DNA of 64,000 nucleotides from Corynebacterium pilosum DSM 20521 = CIP 103422. GTDB taxonomy: Bacteria > Actinomycetota > Actinomycetes > Mycobacteriales > Mycobacteriaceae. The position numbers and the translations under genes are program-made. Under the pieces are notes generated by a model. The model made no database searches. It worked only from the letters and a program-made list of their open reading frames with translations, and was not told where the DNA came from. The stretch covers positions 1-64,000 of the forward strand of contig NZ_KB892450.1 in NCBI RefSeq assembly GCF_000373805.1, in the 5' to 3' direction. This document shows positions 10,585-21,917 of the stretch, piece after piece. Numbering within the stretch: position 1 is the stretch's first letter; the number at the start of each line of letters is the position of its first letter.

Positions 10585-11823
10585 TTACAGATTTGCCGAC
10601 GAGAAGTTAGCAGATCCTTCGTCCGCGGCAGGCTTCTTCTCGACATCGTCGAATAGTGCAGGCTTGATGACGAGGTTCCAGGACTTCTTCAGGTCCTCGT
10701 GCCAACCTGGCCAGGAGTGGGTGCCGGTGGTGCGCAGCTCGTAGTGCGCTGGGATGTTCAAGCTCTTGAGCTTCGCGCGCAGGTCGTGGGTGCAGGCGTT
10801 CATCGCGCCCTCGATGACGCCGCCTTCGACGGTCAGCATGGAGCTTGCAGCCAGCGCGGCGTTCGGGTTTCCGCCGTTGTTTGCCAGCAGGGTGCCGAAC
10901 ATGTCGCTCTCGGACTGCAGGCCAGTTGCCGTGGAGATGTACAGGTCGGTGCCGCGCAGCTTCTCAGCGTTGACTAGGGCGTCGTTGTAGCGGTTGTAGT
11001 CGGAACCGACTGGGCCCCAGATGCTTTCTGGGGTCATGCCGTCAGCACCGCGGCCAACAGTCAGGCCGGTGTAGAAGTAGGGCAGCGGGGTGGAGGTGGC
11101 GGCACAGCCGGAGAAGGACCCGACGGCGTCGTACATACCCGGATTGTGCTCTGCCAGAAGCAGGGCGGAGGTCGCGGACATGGAGAAGCCAACTACCGCA
11201 CGCTTGTCGTTGGCGTTGAGGTGGCCTTCAATCGCGCCCGGCAATTCCTTCGCCAGGAACGTCGACCACATCTGCTTGCCCTTGTAGTAGCCCTGCTCGC
11301 CTGGGTTGGTCTGCCAGTCGACGTAGTAGGAGAACGCGCCCTCCATCGGGATCACGACGTTGACAGGCTCGTCCTTAAACGTTTCGTAGAACGTCCCACC
11401 GGCTAGGGTCAGCCAGTCGTTGTCCTGTTCCGCGCCGCCTGCACCGTTGAGGAGGTAGAGGGTTGGCGCGTCGTCGATACGCACACCGTTTTCGTCGCGT
11501 GCCGGGCGGACGGCGATTGGGATCTCGCGCTCCATCGAAGGCGAGTAGACACTGTAGGCTTCCAACCCGTTCCCGCCGACTTTCTTGAACCACTTCTGGT
11601 CCGCTTTCGTCGCCGTATTCTTCGGAGCCACAGTCAGCGACTTGATGGTAGCGGTGCCCTCGGCCGCGGGTACCGGCTGGTCCAGTGCGTCTAGCTCTTG
11701 CTTTTCGACGTCGGCCTCTGGGGCTACAGGTGGCTGTTCAGTCTCTTCGGCGGTGGCTGGAACAGCACCAGCAGCAATCGCGATCGCGGCCGCGGCGGCC
11801 AGTATGGGGCGCATGATCTTCAT
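10585..11823 (-). CDS. Secreted trehalose mycoloyltransferase (antigen 85-type), copy 2
   Basis: The 412-residue paralogue of the gene at 9015-10148 shares long identical stretches around the active site and C-terminus. The signal peptide is MKIMRPILAAAAAIAIAAGA with cleavage near VPATAEE. It is followed by an extra acidic/proline segment of about 40 residues not present in copy 1. The nucleophile is Ser214 in GFSMSATSAL; the histidine is in GTHSWPGWHEDL. The C-terminus carries about 20 extra residues (DDVEKKPAADEGSANFSSAN). ATG at 11823 follows a clear AAGGA. The duplicated enzymes may differ in acceptor (trehalose, arabinogalactan or peptide), which the sequence does not reveal. Confidence 0.93.
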   Translation of the reverse strand: MKIMRPILAAAAAIAIAAGAVPATAEETEQPPVAPEADVEKQELDALDQPVPAAEGTATIKSLTVAPKNTATKADQKWFKKVGGNGLEAYSVYSPSMEREIPIAVRPARDENGVRIDDAPTLYLLNGAGGAEQDNDWLTLAGGTFYETFKDEPVNVVIPMEGAFSYYVDWQTNPGEQGYYKGKQMWSTFLAKELPGAIEGHLNANDKRAVVGFSMSATSALLLAEHNPGMYDAVGSFSGCAATSTPLPYFYTGLTVGRGADGMTPESIWGPVGSDYNRYNDALVNAEKLRGTDLYISTATGLQSESDMFGTLLANNGGNPNAALAASSMLTVEGGVIEGAMNACTHDLRAKLKSLNIPAHYELRTTGTHSWPGWHEDLKKSWNLVIKPALFDDVEKKPAADEGSANFSSANL

Positions 11824-11969
11824 GGGTGAAGGGTCCTTCTTCATTGCACGGGAAATGTACTTCTCAGCACTATATCCCGATTCTTCGTTTCGCGGTAGTG
11901 GATTGAAACCTGCCCCCGCAGGGGTGGAAACGGCCACAAGAGTGCAGTCGCATGCGTATTCTTGGGGGC

Positions 11970-13382
11970 ATGGCTAAAGAACACTATGACGTTGTTGTAC
12001 TTGGTGCGGGCCCTGGCGGGTATGTCGCCGCGATTCGCGCAGCTCAGTTGGGCAAGAAGGTAGCGGTTATTGAGAAGCAGTACTGGGGCGGTGTCTGCCT
12101 GAACGTGGGCTGTATCCCCTCTAAGTCGCTGATCAAGAACGCCGAGGTGGCGAACATCTTCACTCATGAGAAGAAGACCTTCGGCATCAAGGGCGATGTG
12201 GAATTCGAGTACGAGGACGCACATAAGCGTTCCCGTAAGGTCTCGGAGAAGATCGTCGGCGGTATCCACTACCTGATGAAGAAGAACAAGATCACCGAGA
12301 TTCACGGCCTAGGTTCTTTCAAGGATGCGAAGAGCATCGAGATCACTGAGGGCGATGACAAGGGTAAGACGGTTACTTTCGACGATTGCATCATCGCAAC
12401 CGGTTCCGTAGTGAACACGCTGAAGGGCGTGGAGTTCTCGGAGAACGTTGTGTCCTTCGAGGAGCAGATTCTGAATCCTGAGGCTCCGGAGAAGATGGTC
12501 ATCGTTGGTGGCGGCGCGATCGGCATGGAGTTTGCCTACGTGCTGAACGCGTATGGCGTTGATGTCACGGTGATCGAGTTCATGGACCGCGTCCTGCCGA
12601 ATGAGGATCCGGAGATTTCCAAGACTATCGCCAAGGTGTACAAGAAGCTTGGCGTGAAGGTCCTGGCGGGCCATGCGACGACCGCCGTGCGCGACAATGG
12701 TGATTCTGTTGAGGTGGATTACCAGAAGAAGGGCTCCGATAAGACTGAGACCATCACTGTGGACCGCGTGCTGGTGTCTGTCGGTTTCCGCCCGCGTACC
12801 GAGGGGTACGGCTTGGAGAACACCGGCGTGGAGCTGACGGAGCGTGGCGCGATTGCCATCGACGATTACATGCGCACCAACGTTGACGGCATTTACGCGA
12901 TTGGCGATGTCACCGCGAAGCTGCAGCTGGCCCATGTTGCTGAGGCGCAGGGCGTTGTCGCCGCTGAGGTGATTGCTGGCGCTGAGACCCAGACGCTGGG
13001 CGACTACCAGATGATGCCGCGCGCGACTTTCTGCAACCCGCAGGTCGCATCCTTCGGTTACACCGAGGAGGCTGCGAAGGAGAAGTTCCCAGATCGCGAG
13101 ATCAAGACCGCTACCTTCCCGTTCTCTGCGAACGGCAAGGCTGTTGGTGCGGCGGCGACGGAGGGCTTCGTCAAGCTGGTCGCGGATGCGGAATTCGGCG
13201 AGCTGCTCGGCGGCCATATGGTCGGCGATGGCGTCTCCGACATGACTCCGCAGCTGACGTTGGCGCAGCGTTTTGATCTGACCGCGGGCGAGATCGCACG
13301 TAACGTGCACATCCACCCGACGATGTCCGAGGCGATGAAGGAAGCTGCCCACGGCATCGAAGGCCACATGATCAACTTCTAG
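11970..13382 (+). CDS. lpd: Dihydrolipoyl dehydrogenase (Lpd)
   Basis: The 470-residue FAD protein reoxidises lipoyl groups of pyruvate and 2-oxoglutarate dehydrogenase complexes and, in actinobacteria, other lipoyl systems. Visible are the FAD motif VVVLGAGPGGYVAA, the redox disulfide GGVCLNVGCIPSKS (Cys43 and Cys48), the NAD motif VIVGGGAIGMEFAYV, the second FAD motif YAIGDVTAKLQLAHVAEAQG, and the C-terminal active-site HIHPTMSEA. An upstream ATG (11952) exists, but the family starts at MAKEHYDVV, so 11970 is used. Codon use is strongly biased, consistent with high expression, and no copy of the dispersed 12-mer occurs in it. It neighbours ramB-sdhCAB, the known corynebacterial order. Confidence 0.96.
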   Translation: MAKEHYDVVVLGAGPGGYVAAIRAAQLGKKVAVIEKQYWGGVCLNVGCIPSKSLIKNAEVANIFTHEKKTFGIKGDVEFEYEDAHKRSRKVSEKIVGGIHYLMKKNKITEIHGLGSFKDAKSIEITEGDDKGKTVTFDDCIIATGSVVNTLKGVEFSENVVSFEEQILNPEAPEKMVIVGGGAIGMEFAYVLNAYGVDVTVIEFMDRVLPNEDPEISKTIAKVYKKLGVKVLAGHATTAVRDNGDSVEVDYQKKGSDKTETITVDRVLVSVGFRPRTEGYGLENTGVELTERGAIAIDDYMRTNVDGIYAIGDVTAKLQLAHVAEAQGVVAAEVIAGAETQTLGDYQMMPRATFCNPQVASFGYTEEAAKEKFPDREIKTATFPFSANGKAVGAAATEGFVKLVADAEFGELLGGHMVGDGVSDMTPQLTLAQRFDLTAGEIARNVHIHPTMSEAMKEAAHGIEGHMINF

Positions 13383-13413
13383 TTCGCTTTATGACGACGA
13401 TCTAGCCCAGCCC

Positions 13414-13455
13414 AGCCCAGCCCGGCTCATACTCTTCGAGCCGGGCTGGGCTTTT
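13414..13455 (+). terminator. Intrinsic terminator of lpd
   Basis: A 15-bp GC-rich stem pairs AGCCCAGCCCGGCTC (13414-13428) with its complement at 13438-13452, with a 9-nt loop and TTTT after it. The CCCAG unit is repeated on the 5' side, so alternative registers are possible. Confidence 0.9.
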
Positions 13456-13480
13456 GCGTGCCTGCTAGCATTGCTTATTA

Positions 13481-14596
13481 ATGGAAAATTATAGAGTCGG
13501 TGTGTTTGCGGACCGGGGGATGCCCTCCCTCGATGTCATGGACATCCTGAATGACATCACCGAGGATTCAGAGTTTTTTCGTGACGACGAGAACCGTCTT
13601 GTTGGCTCGGGGCGGCGGGGGAGCACCCTCGTTGAGGTGAAACTGGGCGAAATCCCCATGGACCACCAGGGCCAGTTGGAGTTGGCGGAAGCGGTTCCAG
13701 CGATCTTGCGGGAGTATGGCTGGGACAGGTTGATCTATGTCACCGACCTGCCGCTGGTTGCTTTTAACCGTCCGGTGGTGGCGCAAAGCGCTGTCGATAG
13801 TGATGGCTGGGTGATCTCTGCTCCGTCCTTTGGCTGGTTTGGGGCGAGGAGGCGGTTGCGGAAGGAATTGATATCGCTGATCGATGGCAACGGGGGAGTC
13901 GTCGGCACGAGCGAACCCAGAACGGCGGGGCGCGGGCAGGACCAAGACAGCACCGTGCGTTCGCAGGTGTTGGACACTCCCTGGCGGGCGGTGCAGCTGA
14001 TTGCGGGTACTGCGCGCAGTAACCGGCCGTGGCGGATGCCCCGGGTACTCACGTCTTCTTTGGCGGCGATGGCGGCTTCGGGCGGGTTCGGCGTGTTTTA
14101 TGGCTCGATTTGGGACCTGGCCCACTCGATGTCTTTCACGCGTGCTGTAGGCGTGGGGCTGTTATCGATCCTCAGTTTCACCATGTGGATCATCCTGCGC
14201 AATCGCCTGTTCGTCCGCGCCGATGAGAACCGCAGCCCGTGGCGTCGCAACGTGGACAATATCGCCACCTTTACGACGATCGCCTTGGCCGCCACGATCC
14301 TGTACGTTCTGGTCTTCGCCGTCATGACCGTACTGACCGCAGCCATCGTTCCCACCGACTACCTAGCAAGCTCGGTGAGCGTACCCACTGGGTGGTTCTC
14401 CTACTTCACTATCGGCTGGTTGTCGGCGTCCTTGGGCACGTTCGCTGGCGCCATCGGCTCCAACTTCGACGAGTCCGCCGAAATCGTGGGCGCCACCTAC
14501 AGCGAGCGTGAGTACGAGCGCCGTCGGAAGTGGGGCCAGTTCGACGATCAGCAAGATCAGGACGACGAAGACGACGAGAGCAAAGACGACAACTAG
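13481..14596 (+). CDS. Conserved membrane protein of unknown function
   Basis: The 371-residue protein is not recognised as a named family. Residues 1 to about 180 are a soluble domain beginning [20 protein letters not shown], with [20 protein letters not shown] and [11 protein letters not shown], suggesting an alpha/beta fold. Residues about 195-330 contain four hydrophobic segments (for instance [55 protein letters not shown]). The end is very acidic and repetitive ([19 protein letters not shown]). It lies between lpd, which has its own terminator, and the convergent ramB, whose stop codon overlaps this gene's stop by 4 bp. No function is proposed. Confidence 0.75.
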   Translation: MENYRVGVFADRGMPSLDVMDILNDITEDSEFFRDDENRLVGSGRRGSTLVEVKLGEIPMDHQGQLELAEAVPAILREYGWDRLIYVTDLPLVAFNRPVVAQSAVDSDGWVISAPSFGWFGARRRLRKELISLIDGNGGVVGTSEPRTAGRGQDQDSTVRSQVLDTPWRAVQLIAGTARSNRPWRMPRVLTSSLAAMAASGGFGVFYGSIWDLAHSMSFTRAVGVGLLSILSFTMWIILRNRLFVRADENRSPWRRNVDNIATFTTIALAATILYVLVFAVMTVLTAAIVPTDYLASSVSVPTGWFSYFTIGWLSASLGTFAGAIGSNFDESAEIVGATYSEREYERRRKWGQFDDQQDQDDEDDESKDDN

Positions 14597-15996
14597 TAGG
14601 GCGCGATCGACGTCGTGTGCGGGTTAATCGTCAGCGGCATGTGAACGGCGGGGAAGGCGCGCTGCGCACAATTCTGTCGGGGGCACACGCGGCAGCCGGC
14701 ACCGATCGGCTCGGCTTGGTCAACATCGTCGAGAGGCAAGCCGTGGGCGTACACAGTGCGGTCCGCGTGCCTGGTCTCGCACCCCAGGCCGATGGCGAAA
14801 AGCTTGTCGGTGTCCTGGTATTTGCGCCGGTGGTGGTGCACGGTGCGCGCGATCCACAGGTAGGTGCGCCCGTCCGGCATCTGGGCATGCTGGCGCACGA
14901 TCTCACCCGGGGTGTTGAAACTGGCGTATAGCCCCCACAGCGGGCACGTGCCCCCGGAGGTGGAAAAGTGAAAGCCGGTTGCGGACTGGCGCTTGGACAT
15001 GTTGCCGGCGCGGTCCACGCGCACGAAGGTGAAGGGCACGCCGCGCAGGTTCGGCCTTTGCAGGGTGGAAAGCCGGCTAGCGGCGGTTTCGTACCCCACC
15101 CCGAAAATATTGGAGAGGTATTCCACGTCATAGCCCGCTTGCTCCGCCTCAGAGTGGATGAGCTTATAGGGCAGGATCACCCCGGCGGCGTAGTAGGAGG
15201 CCAGTCCGCGCCGGGCCAAGTTGACGGAGGCTTCGCTGGTGAAGGGTTCGTCGGCGATGGCTTCGTCGATAAGCGTCCGTGCTTCGAGGTGGGCGAGCTC
15301 GGTGGCCATGCGGAACGCGCGCTGGCCGGTGGACAGCAGCGTGGAAAGCTCGATGACGCCGCAATCGGCGTCGAAGGTGTGCAGGGTGCCGTCGGTGCTC
15401 AGTGTCGATTCGACTTCGATGTTGTGCTTATCGACGAGGCGTGCGCGGATTGCTTGTTCGGTGTCGCGGATCGTGAACTGGTGCACGTCCAACTCGGTGG
15501 AAAGCGCTTCGGCGGCGTTGTCGAGGGCATCGAAGTAGTTGTGGTTGGCGTAGAAGAAGTCGCGGACTTCGTCGTGGGGCATGGAGATGGCCTGCCCGGA
15601 GGTGGTGCGGTCGTCGGTAGCCATGGTGAGCTTGTCGCGCACATTGCGATAGCGGCGGTGCATGTCGACAAGCGTGCGCGCGATGGTGGGGTGGTTGTAG
15701 ACCAATTCGGAGAGTTCTTGGACTTCGATGTCCGTGCTGGCGATTTCCTGGTCGCCGATGATGTCTTGAAGTTCGGCGAGCAGGCGGGAATCGTCGTCAC
15801 GCGAAAAGAACGTGGCGTCCACGCCGAAGGCTTCGGTGATGCGCAGGAGGACGGGGACGGTCAGGGGGCGTACGTCGTGTTCGATCTGGTTGACGTAGCT
15901 GGCGGACAGATCGAGGGCAGCGGCGAGCGCGGCTTGGCTCAAGTTCCGTTCGCGGCGGAGCTGGCGCAGGCGGGAGCCGACGTACGTCTTTGTCAT
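14593..15996 (-). CDS. ramB: Acetate-metabolism transcription regulator RamB (XRE/ScfR family)
   Basis: The 467-residue protein has an N-terminal helix-turn-helix (about residues 8-65, [20 protein letters not shown] then [14 protein letters not shown]). It is followed by the long short-chain fatty-acyl regulator region and a C-terminal four-cysteine segment (LGCETRH ... [15 protein letters not shown]). RamB in C. glutamicum binds AAAACTTTGCAAA-like sites and controls acetate genes, and it lies beside sdhCAB. The same placement is seen here, and a matching site occurs 46 bp upstream of the start. ATG at 15996 is preferred; the open frame two codons upstream would need TTG. Expected to be autoregulated. 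Confidence 0.93.
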   Translation of the reverse strand: MTKTYVGSRLRQLRRERNLSQAALAAALDLSASYVNQIEHDVRPLTVPVLLRITEAFGVDATFFSRDDDSRLLAELQDIIGDQEIASTDIEVQELSELVYNHPTIARTLVDMHRRYRNVRDKLTMATDDRTTSGQAISMPHDEVRDFFYANHNYFDALDNAAEALSTELDVHQFTIRDTEQAIRARLVDKHNIEVESTLSTDGTLHTFDADCGVIELSTLLSTGQRAFRMATELAHLEARTLIDEAIADEPFTSEASVNLARRGLASYYAAGVILPYKLIHSEAEQAGYDVEYLSNIFGVGYETAASRLSTLQRPNLRGVPFTFVRVDRAGNMSKRQSATGFHFSTSGGTCPLWGLYASFNTPGEIVRQHAQMPDGRTYLWIARTVHHHRRKYQDTDKLFAIGLGCETRHADRTVYAHGLPLDDVDQAEPIGAGCRVCPRQNCAQRAFPAVHMPLTINPHTTSIAPY

Positions 15997-16041
15997 GGGC
16001 AATATTCAACCAAAAATTGTGAAGAAGTGTGTGGGGGTGGG

Positions 16042-16050
16042 TGCAAAGTT
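16042..16050 (-). promoter_or_regulatory. RamB-binding-site match
   Basis: TGCAAAGTT on the plus strand (AACTTTGCA on the minus) matches the core of the RamB consensus (A/G)AACTTTGCAAA. It lies 46-54 bp upstream of the ramB start codon, where an autoregulatory site would be expected. Confidence 0.6.
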
Positions 16051-16318
16051 AGTTAACTGTGCAGGAACTTGAGGGGTAAATGCGGTGCGGGCCTCCTAGT
16101 TTGGACCGAAAGTATGACACCTTAAGGGGTGATTCTTGTGAGAGTGTCAATTCGCAACTGTCGCGGGTGGGGAAAATCACAGTACGTGCGTTTTGCTAAG
16201 TCGGGGCTAATGTGGCGCGTGGGGTGCAAGGGGGCGTGTCTCGTCGAAACGTTGCAGGAAGCGCTACAACCAGCAGTATTTCTTCGCAAACTTGTGAAGA
16301 ATCGTTTGTGAAGGGGCC

Positions 16319-16344
16319 TTCGTCGGCAAGCGCGTGCCGACGAA
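16319..16344. repeat. Perfect hairpin in the sdhC leader
   Basis: TTCGTCGGCA at 16319-16328 pairs exactly with TGCCGACGAA at 16335-16344 around a 6-nt loop (AGCGCG). The left arm is part of a dispersed-motif copy (16320-16330). There is no T-run, so it is not a standard terminator. It may be an attenuator, an RNA-stability element or a protein site. Confidence 0.6.
16320..16330 (-). repeat. Intergenic copy of the dispersed motif CTTNNCGACGA (leading G present)
   Basis: The minus strand reads CTTGCCGACGA preceded by G. It overlaps the left arm of the hairpin in the ramB-sdhC region; the right arm is an imperfect inverted copy. Confidence 0.7.
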
Positions 16345-16448
16345 AACCGCGTGCCTGTAGGGAGACTGGAAAGATGATGGGATGGGAGGGCGATAAGTGG
16401 GAAGTCCACGCCTGAACCCCGTAGAGTGATATCGACACTGGAGGTGCC

Positions 16449-17207
16449 ATGACTGTACAAAACGCAGACCGTGACGCAATTCGTCACGGTAAAATTACTG
16501 AAAAGCCGCTGCGCGAGCGGCCAGGGTTCCCAACCTGGGCAATCAAGCTGACGATGGCCATTACCGGCCTGATCTTCGCGCTCTTCGTCCTCGGCCACAT
16601 GGTCGGTAACTTGAAGCTCTTCCTGCCTGCAGAGAACGGCGTGCCGGCGCTGGACGCGTACGGCGAGTTCCTGCGCAGCATGGGTGAGCCACTCTTCCCA
16701 CGCGAAAGCCTGCTGTGGATCATCCGCATCGTCCTGCTCGTAGCGGTTGTCCTGCACGTCTACGGCGCGTTTGCCCTGCACGGACGCTCCACGCGCTCCC
16801 GCGGCAAGTTCAAGCGCACCAACCTGATGGGCGGACTGCAGTCCCAGGCAGCGCGCTACATGCTGATCACCGGCGTGATCCTGCTGCTGTTCATCATCTT
16901 CCACCTGCTGGACCTGACCATTGGTGTGGGCGTCGCATCGGACCAGTTCGTCCACGGCGCTGTGCACAACAACATGCTGGCCACCTTCGCGCCTGAGCGC
17001 TGGTGGGTCACCCTGGTTTATGTCATCGCGAACCTCGCACTCTTCCTCCACCTCACCCACGGCATTTACCTAGCCGTGAGCGACCTGGGCTGGTTGGGCG
17101 AGCGTGGCCACGCGATCATGGTGATCCTGGCGTACTGGCTGCCAGCAATCGTTGTCATTGCCAACATCATCATGCCGTTGTCCATCACATTCGGACTGCT
17201 CTCGTAG
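16449..17207 (+). CDS. sdhC: Succinate dehydrogenase cytochrome b subunit (SdhC)
   Basis: The 252-residue integral membrane subunit anchors SdhAB and carries haem b for menaquinone reduction. Five hydrophobic segments are visible, starting with LTMAITGLIFALFVLGHMVG (about residues 35-54, whose His is a haem-ligand candidate). Further candidate histidines are in VVLHVYGAFALHGRS, LLFIIFHLLDLTIG, VHGAVHNNM and LFLHLTHGIYLA. One fused membrane subunit and no SdhD is the B-type arrangement of Gram-positives. The ATG follows GGAGG. The stop is 13 bp before sdhA, so sdhCAB form one operon. Confidence 0.95.
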   Translation: MTVQNADRDAIRHGKITEKPLRERPGFPTWAIKLTMAITGLIFALFVLGHMVGNLKLFLPAENGVPALDAYGEFLRSMGEPLFPRESLLWIIRIVLLVAVVLHVYGAFALHGRSTRSRGKFKRTNLMGGLQSQAARYMLITGVILLLFIIFHLLDLTIGVGVASDQFVHGAVHNNMLATFAPERWWVTLVYVIANLALFLHLTHGIYLAVSDLGWLGERGHAIMVILAYWLPAIVVIANIIMPLSITFGLLS

Positions 17208-17220
17208 GAGGAAGCCCACA

Positions 17221-19229
<2,009 letters not shown>

Positions 19230-19230
<1 letters not shown>

Positions 19231-19979
19231 TGAAACTGACACTTGAGATCTGGCGTCAAGCCGGACCCGAAACAGAAGGCGCCTTCGAGACCGTTCAGGT
19301 GGACGACGCTGTAGAGCAGATGTCCATCCTCGAGCTTCTCGATCACGTCAACAACAAATTCGTCGAAGAGGGTCGCGAGCCATTCTCCTTCGCCTCTGAC
19401 TGCCGCGAGGGCATCTGCGGTACCTGTGGCCTGACCGTCAACGGTCGCCCACACGGTTCCGGCAAGAACACCCCCGCCTGCCAGCAGCGTCTGGTGCAGT
19501 ACAACGACGGCGACACCCTGAAGATTGAGCCATTCCGTTCCGGCGCGTTCCCCGTGATCCGCGACCTGACGGTCGACCGTTCCGCACTGGACCGCGTCAT
19601 GGAGCAGGGCGGCTACGTCTCCATCCACGCCGGCACCGCGCCGGACGCAGACACCCTGCACATGAACCACCACGACGCAGAGCGTTCCCTGGACTTCGCA
19701 GCCTGCATCGGCTGTGGCGCATGTGTGGCAGCCTGCCCGAACGGTGCAGCCCACCTGTTCACCGGTGCGAAGCTGAACCACCTGAAGCTCACCCCGCTGG
19801 GCAAGCAGGAGCGCGGCAAGCGCGCCCGCCAGATGATCGACGAGCTGGAGACCAACTTCGGCCACTGCACCCTCTACGGTGAGTGCGCCGACGTGTGCCC
19901 GGCCGGCATCCCACTAGAGGCCGTCGGTGCGATCAACAAGGAACGTGCGCGTGCAGCATTCCGCGGCTCGGACGACTAA
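19230..19979 (+). CDS. sdhB: Succinate dehydrogenase iron-sulfur subunit (SdhB)
   Basis: The 249-residue subunit passes electrons from FAD to the membrane haem. The [2Fe-2S] domain has DCREGICGTCGLTVNGRPHG plus the later Cys in TPACQQ. The C-terminal ferredoxin part has CIGCGACVAACPNGAAHLF and LYGECADVCPAGIP for the remaining clusters. The start codon overlaps the sdhA stop by one base (TAATG), indicating coupled translation. A short hairpin (20001-20020) lies between this gene and the next. Confidence 0.97.
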
Positions 19980-20047
19980 GATTAACCGCAGTTAATTGAG
20001 GTGGCCTCACCGCGGGCCACGATGATCATGAAAGAGAGACCTAGGCA

Positions 20048-20419
20048 ATGAGCGCTTCGAACTCAGTGTCAGACATTAAGGCTGAGTCCTTCCCGGAGTA
20101 CTCCGGTGGCAAGCTACAGGACACCTACATTGAGGGCTATGACCCGGTGTCCCTTGGTGCACCCCATTCTTCCCTTGTTCGCACCTCCACGTGGCTGGGG
20201 ATGGGGATGATCATGTCCGGCATCGCTGCGACGGGCATCCTGATTTACGGCATCGCCACTGGTATTTGGGGCACGGGCTCTTCTGATGACTACAGCCAGC
20301 CGCTCATGATCATCGGCGCGATCCTCGCGGTGGTCTTCTACGTCGTTGGCTTCGGTGCCGTGCGTTACGGCCGCCGTTACTACCGCCAGTACCGGGCAGA
20401 GACTGGGCGTAAAAACTAG
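20048..20419 (+). CDS. Small two-segment membrane protein downstream of sdhB
   Basis: The 123-residue protein has a polar N-terminal 50 residues (SDIKAESFPEYSGGKLQDTY) and two hydrophobic segments, GMGMIMSGIAATGILIYGIA and PLMIIGAILAVVFYVVGFGA. It ends in a basic, tyrosine-rich tail (RYGRRYYRQYRAETGRKN). A similar small membrane gene follows sdhB in other corynebacteria, so it may be cotranscribed with the sdh operon, but no function is known to me. The ATG at 20048 follows GAAAGAGAG at a normal distance. A terminator follows directly. Confidence 0.75.
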   Translation: MSASNSVSDIKAESFPEYSGGKLQDTYIEGYDPVSLGAPHSSLVRTSTWLGMGMIMSGIAATGILIYGIATGIWGTGSSDDYSQPLMIIGAILAVVFYVVGFGAVRYGRRYYRQYRAETGRKN

Positions 20420-20423
20420 TCCG

Positions 20424-20434
20424 CTTTTCGACGA
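20424..20434 (+). repeat. Intergenic copy of the dispersed motif CTTNNCGACGA (leading G present)
   Basis: The segment reads CTTTTCGACGA preceded by G. It starts four bases after the stop of the small membrane protein gene, and its last bases enter the left arm of the following terminator stem. Confidence 0.75.
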
Positions 20435-20470
20435 ATCCCCCGACCGGCCACGTGCCTCGGGGGATTCTTT
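20433..20470 (+). terminator. Intrinsic terminator after the sdh operon
   Basis: GAATCCCCCGA (20433-20443) pairs with TCGGGGGATTC (20457-20467), with a 13-nt loop and TTT following. It ends the sdhCAB-small membrane protein unit. Confidence 0.85.
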
Positions 20471-20550
20471 GTGTCTAGGATGGCCTTAAGTTCAGTGGGT
20501 TGATCACCTTCTTCTGATACCTTCCGCTATTTAACGATCCATCCGAAAGA

Positions 20551-21879
20551 ATGACTTCTATTATGGGTAAACATTCGCCAGTTGCTGAAGCATCCTCGCA
20601 GTCCTCCATGCCGGGGATGAGCATGGAGGCAGAGGCCGCTCGTCGTCAAGCACTGCGTAAACACCAAGCCTTCGCAACGGGCCTGCTGGTGCTTGCCGCA
20701 GTGATTTTCCTCGCGTGCTCCTGGTGGCAGTCCACGACAGACGCGCCCGGCTGGGTGGGCTACGTGCGCGCGGCGGCGGAAGCAGGGATGGTCGGCGGTA
20801 TTGCGGACTGGTTCGCAGTGACAGCCCTGTTCCGACACCCGATGCGCATCCCGATCCCACACACCGCGCTGATCCCGAATAAGAAGGACCAGTTGGGCGA
20901 CGCACTGTCCAGCTTCGTGGGGGAGAACTTCCTCAACGCGCAGCTGATCACGGAGAAGGTCTCCCAGGCGAATATTCCGCAGCGGGCTGGCGAATGGCTC
21001 GCGCAGCGGGAGAACGCGGAGAAGGTGTCGCGTGAGGCGGGCCGGCTGACCGTCAACGCACTGCGCGCCATGGATCCGAAAGATGCCGAAGACCTGATCA
21101 ACTCGCAGGTTATCGCGCGCATCGCCGAGCCGACGTGGGGGCCGGTGGCCGGGCGCGCGTTGGAGGGGCTGATCGCCGACGGCAAGACCGAACCGATGAT
21201 CGACGCGACGATCACCTGGGCGCGCGAGAAACTCGACGGCATGGAGGACTCCATCGTCATGCTTGTCGACGAGCGCATGCCGGCCTGGGCACCCGAATTC
21301 ACCCGCAAGATCGCCGGCAACACGGTGTATAACCAGTTGGTGAAGTTCATGGCGGACGTCGATACGCAACCCAACCACAAGGCCCGCCAGGCGCTGCGCA
21401 CCCAGCTGAACAACCTGGCGCAGGACCTCCAGTTCGATGGAGAGATGATCACGAAGGTGGAGCGGCTGAAGGCTGATGTGATGGGGTCTGACGCCGTGCA
21501 GAGCGCTGCCAGCGAGCTGTGGGCGAGCATGTCCGCCTCCCTGATCGAGGCCGCCGGCGATGAAAACTCCACCCTGCGCCGCCGGGCAACCGAGCTGTGC
21601 ATGTATTGGGGTGAGCGCGTATCGACGGACCGTGAGCTGCGCGCCACGCTAGACGACCGCCTAAAGTCCATCGTGAGCTTCTTGGCCACTAATTATGCAG
21701 GCGAGGTCACGGCCATCATCTCCGAGACCATCAAGCGGTGGGATGCGCACGAGGCCAGCGAAAAGATCGAACTGATGGTGGGCAAGGACCTGCAATATAT
21801 CCGCGTCAACGGCACGGTGGTCGGTGCGTTGGCAGGTTTAGTTATTTACACTGTTAATCAGCTGCTTTTCGGCGTCTAA
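20551..21879 (+). CDS. DUF445 family membrane-associated protein
   Basis: The 442-residue protein has the DUF445 pattern: a short N-terminal membrane segment (FATGLLVLAAVIFLACSWW, about residues 45-63), then WVGYVRAAAEAGMVGGIADW with FAVTALFRHPMRIPIPHTAL, which is the family signature. A long helical middle follows, and the final membrane segment is VVGALAGLVIYTVNQLLFGV. The family is widespread, tethered by both ends to the membrane, and without an established biochemical role. Start is ATG at 20551 after GAAAGA; ATG at 20563 is an alternative. It begins a run of small genes in the same direction. Confidence 0.85.
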   Translation: MTSIMGKHSPVAEASSQSSMPGMSMEAEAARRQALRKHQAFATGLLVLAAVIFLACSWWQSTTDAPGWVGYVRAAAEAGMVGGIADWFAVTALFRHPMRIPIPHTALIPNKKDQLGDALSSFVGENFLNAQLITEKVSQANIPQRAGEWLAQRENAEKVSREAGRLTVNALRAMDPKDAEDLINSQVIARIAEPTWGPVAGRALEGLIADGKTEPMIDATITWAREKLDGMEDSIVMLVDERMPAWAPEFTRKIAGNTVYNQLVKFMADVDTQPNHKARQALRTQLNNLAQDLQFDGEMITKVERLKADVMGSDAVQSAASELWASMSASLIEAAGDENSTLRRRATELCMYWGERVSTDRELRATLDDRLKSIVSFLATNYAGEVTAIISETIKRWDAHEASEKIELMVGKDLQYIRVNGTVVGALAGLVIYTVNQLLFGV

Positions 21880-21917
21880 TCTGCAATCGTTTAAACAATC
21901 TAAGAAGGACAAGGCTC

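Larger units (their letters stand above)
15997..16448. other. ramB-sdhC divergent regulatory region
   Basis: This 452-bp gap contains no credible gene. It holds a RamB-type site near ramB (16042-16050), a weaker similar sequence around 16285-16296 (TTCGCAAACTTG), and a perfect 10-bp hairpin at 16319-16344 containing a copy of the dispersed motif. The sdhC ribosome-binding site GGAGG lies just before 16449. The length suggests a long sdhC leader or several operators. A 60-codon open frame at 16129-16311 has no ribosome-binding site and is not called. Confidence 0.55.

Noticed and set aside
12309..13367. A 352-codon open frame antisense to lpd
   Set aside because: Shadow of the strongly biased lpd gene; composition has no protein-like pattern.
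16129..16311. A 60-codon open frame in the ramB-sdhC gap
   Set aside because: No ribosome-binding site and no protein-like composition; it overlaps presumed regulatory DNA.
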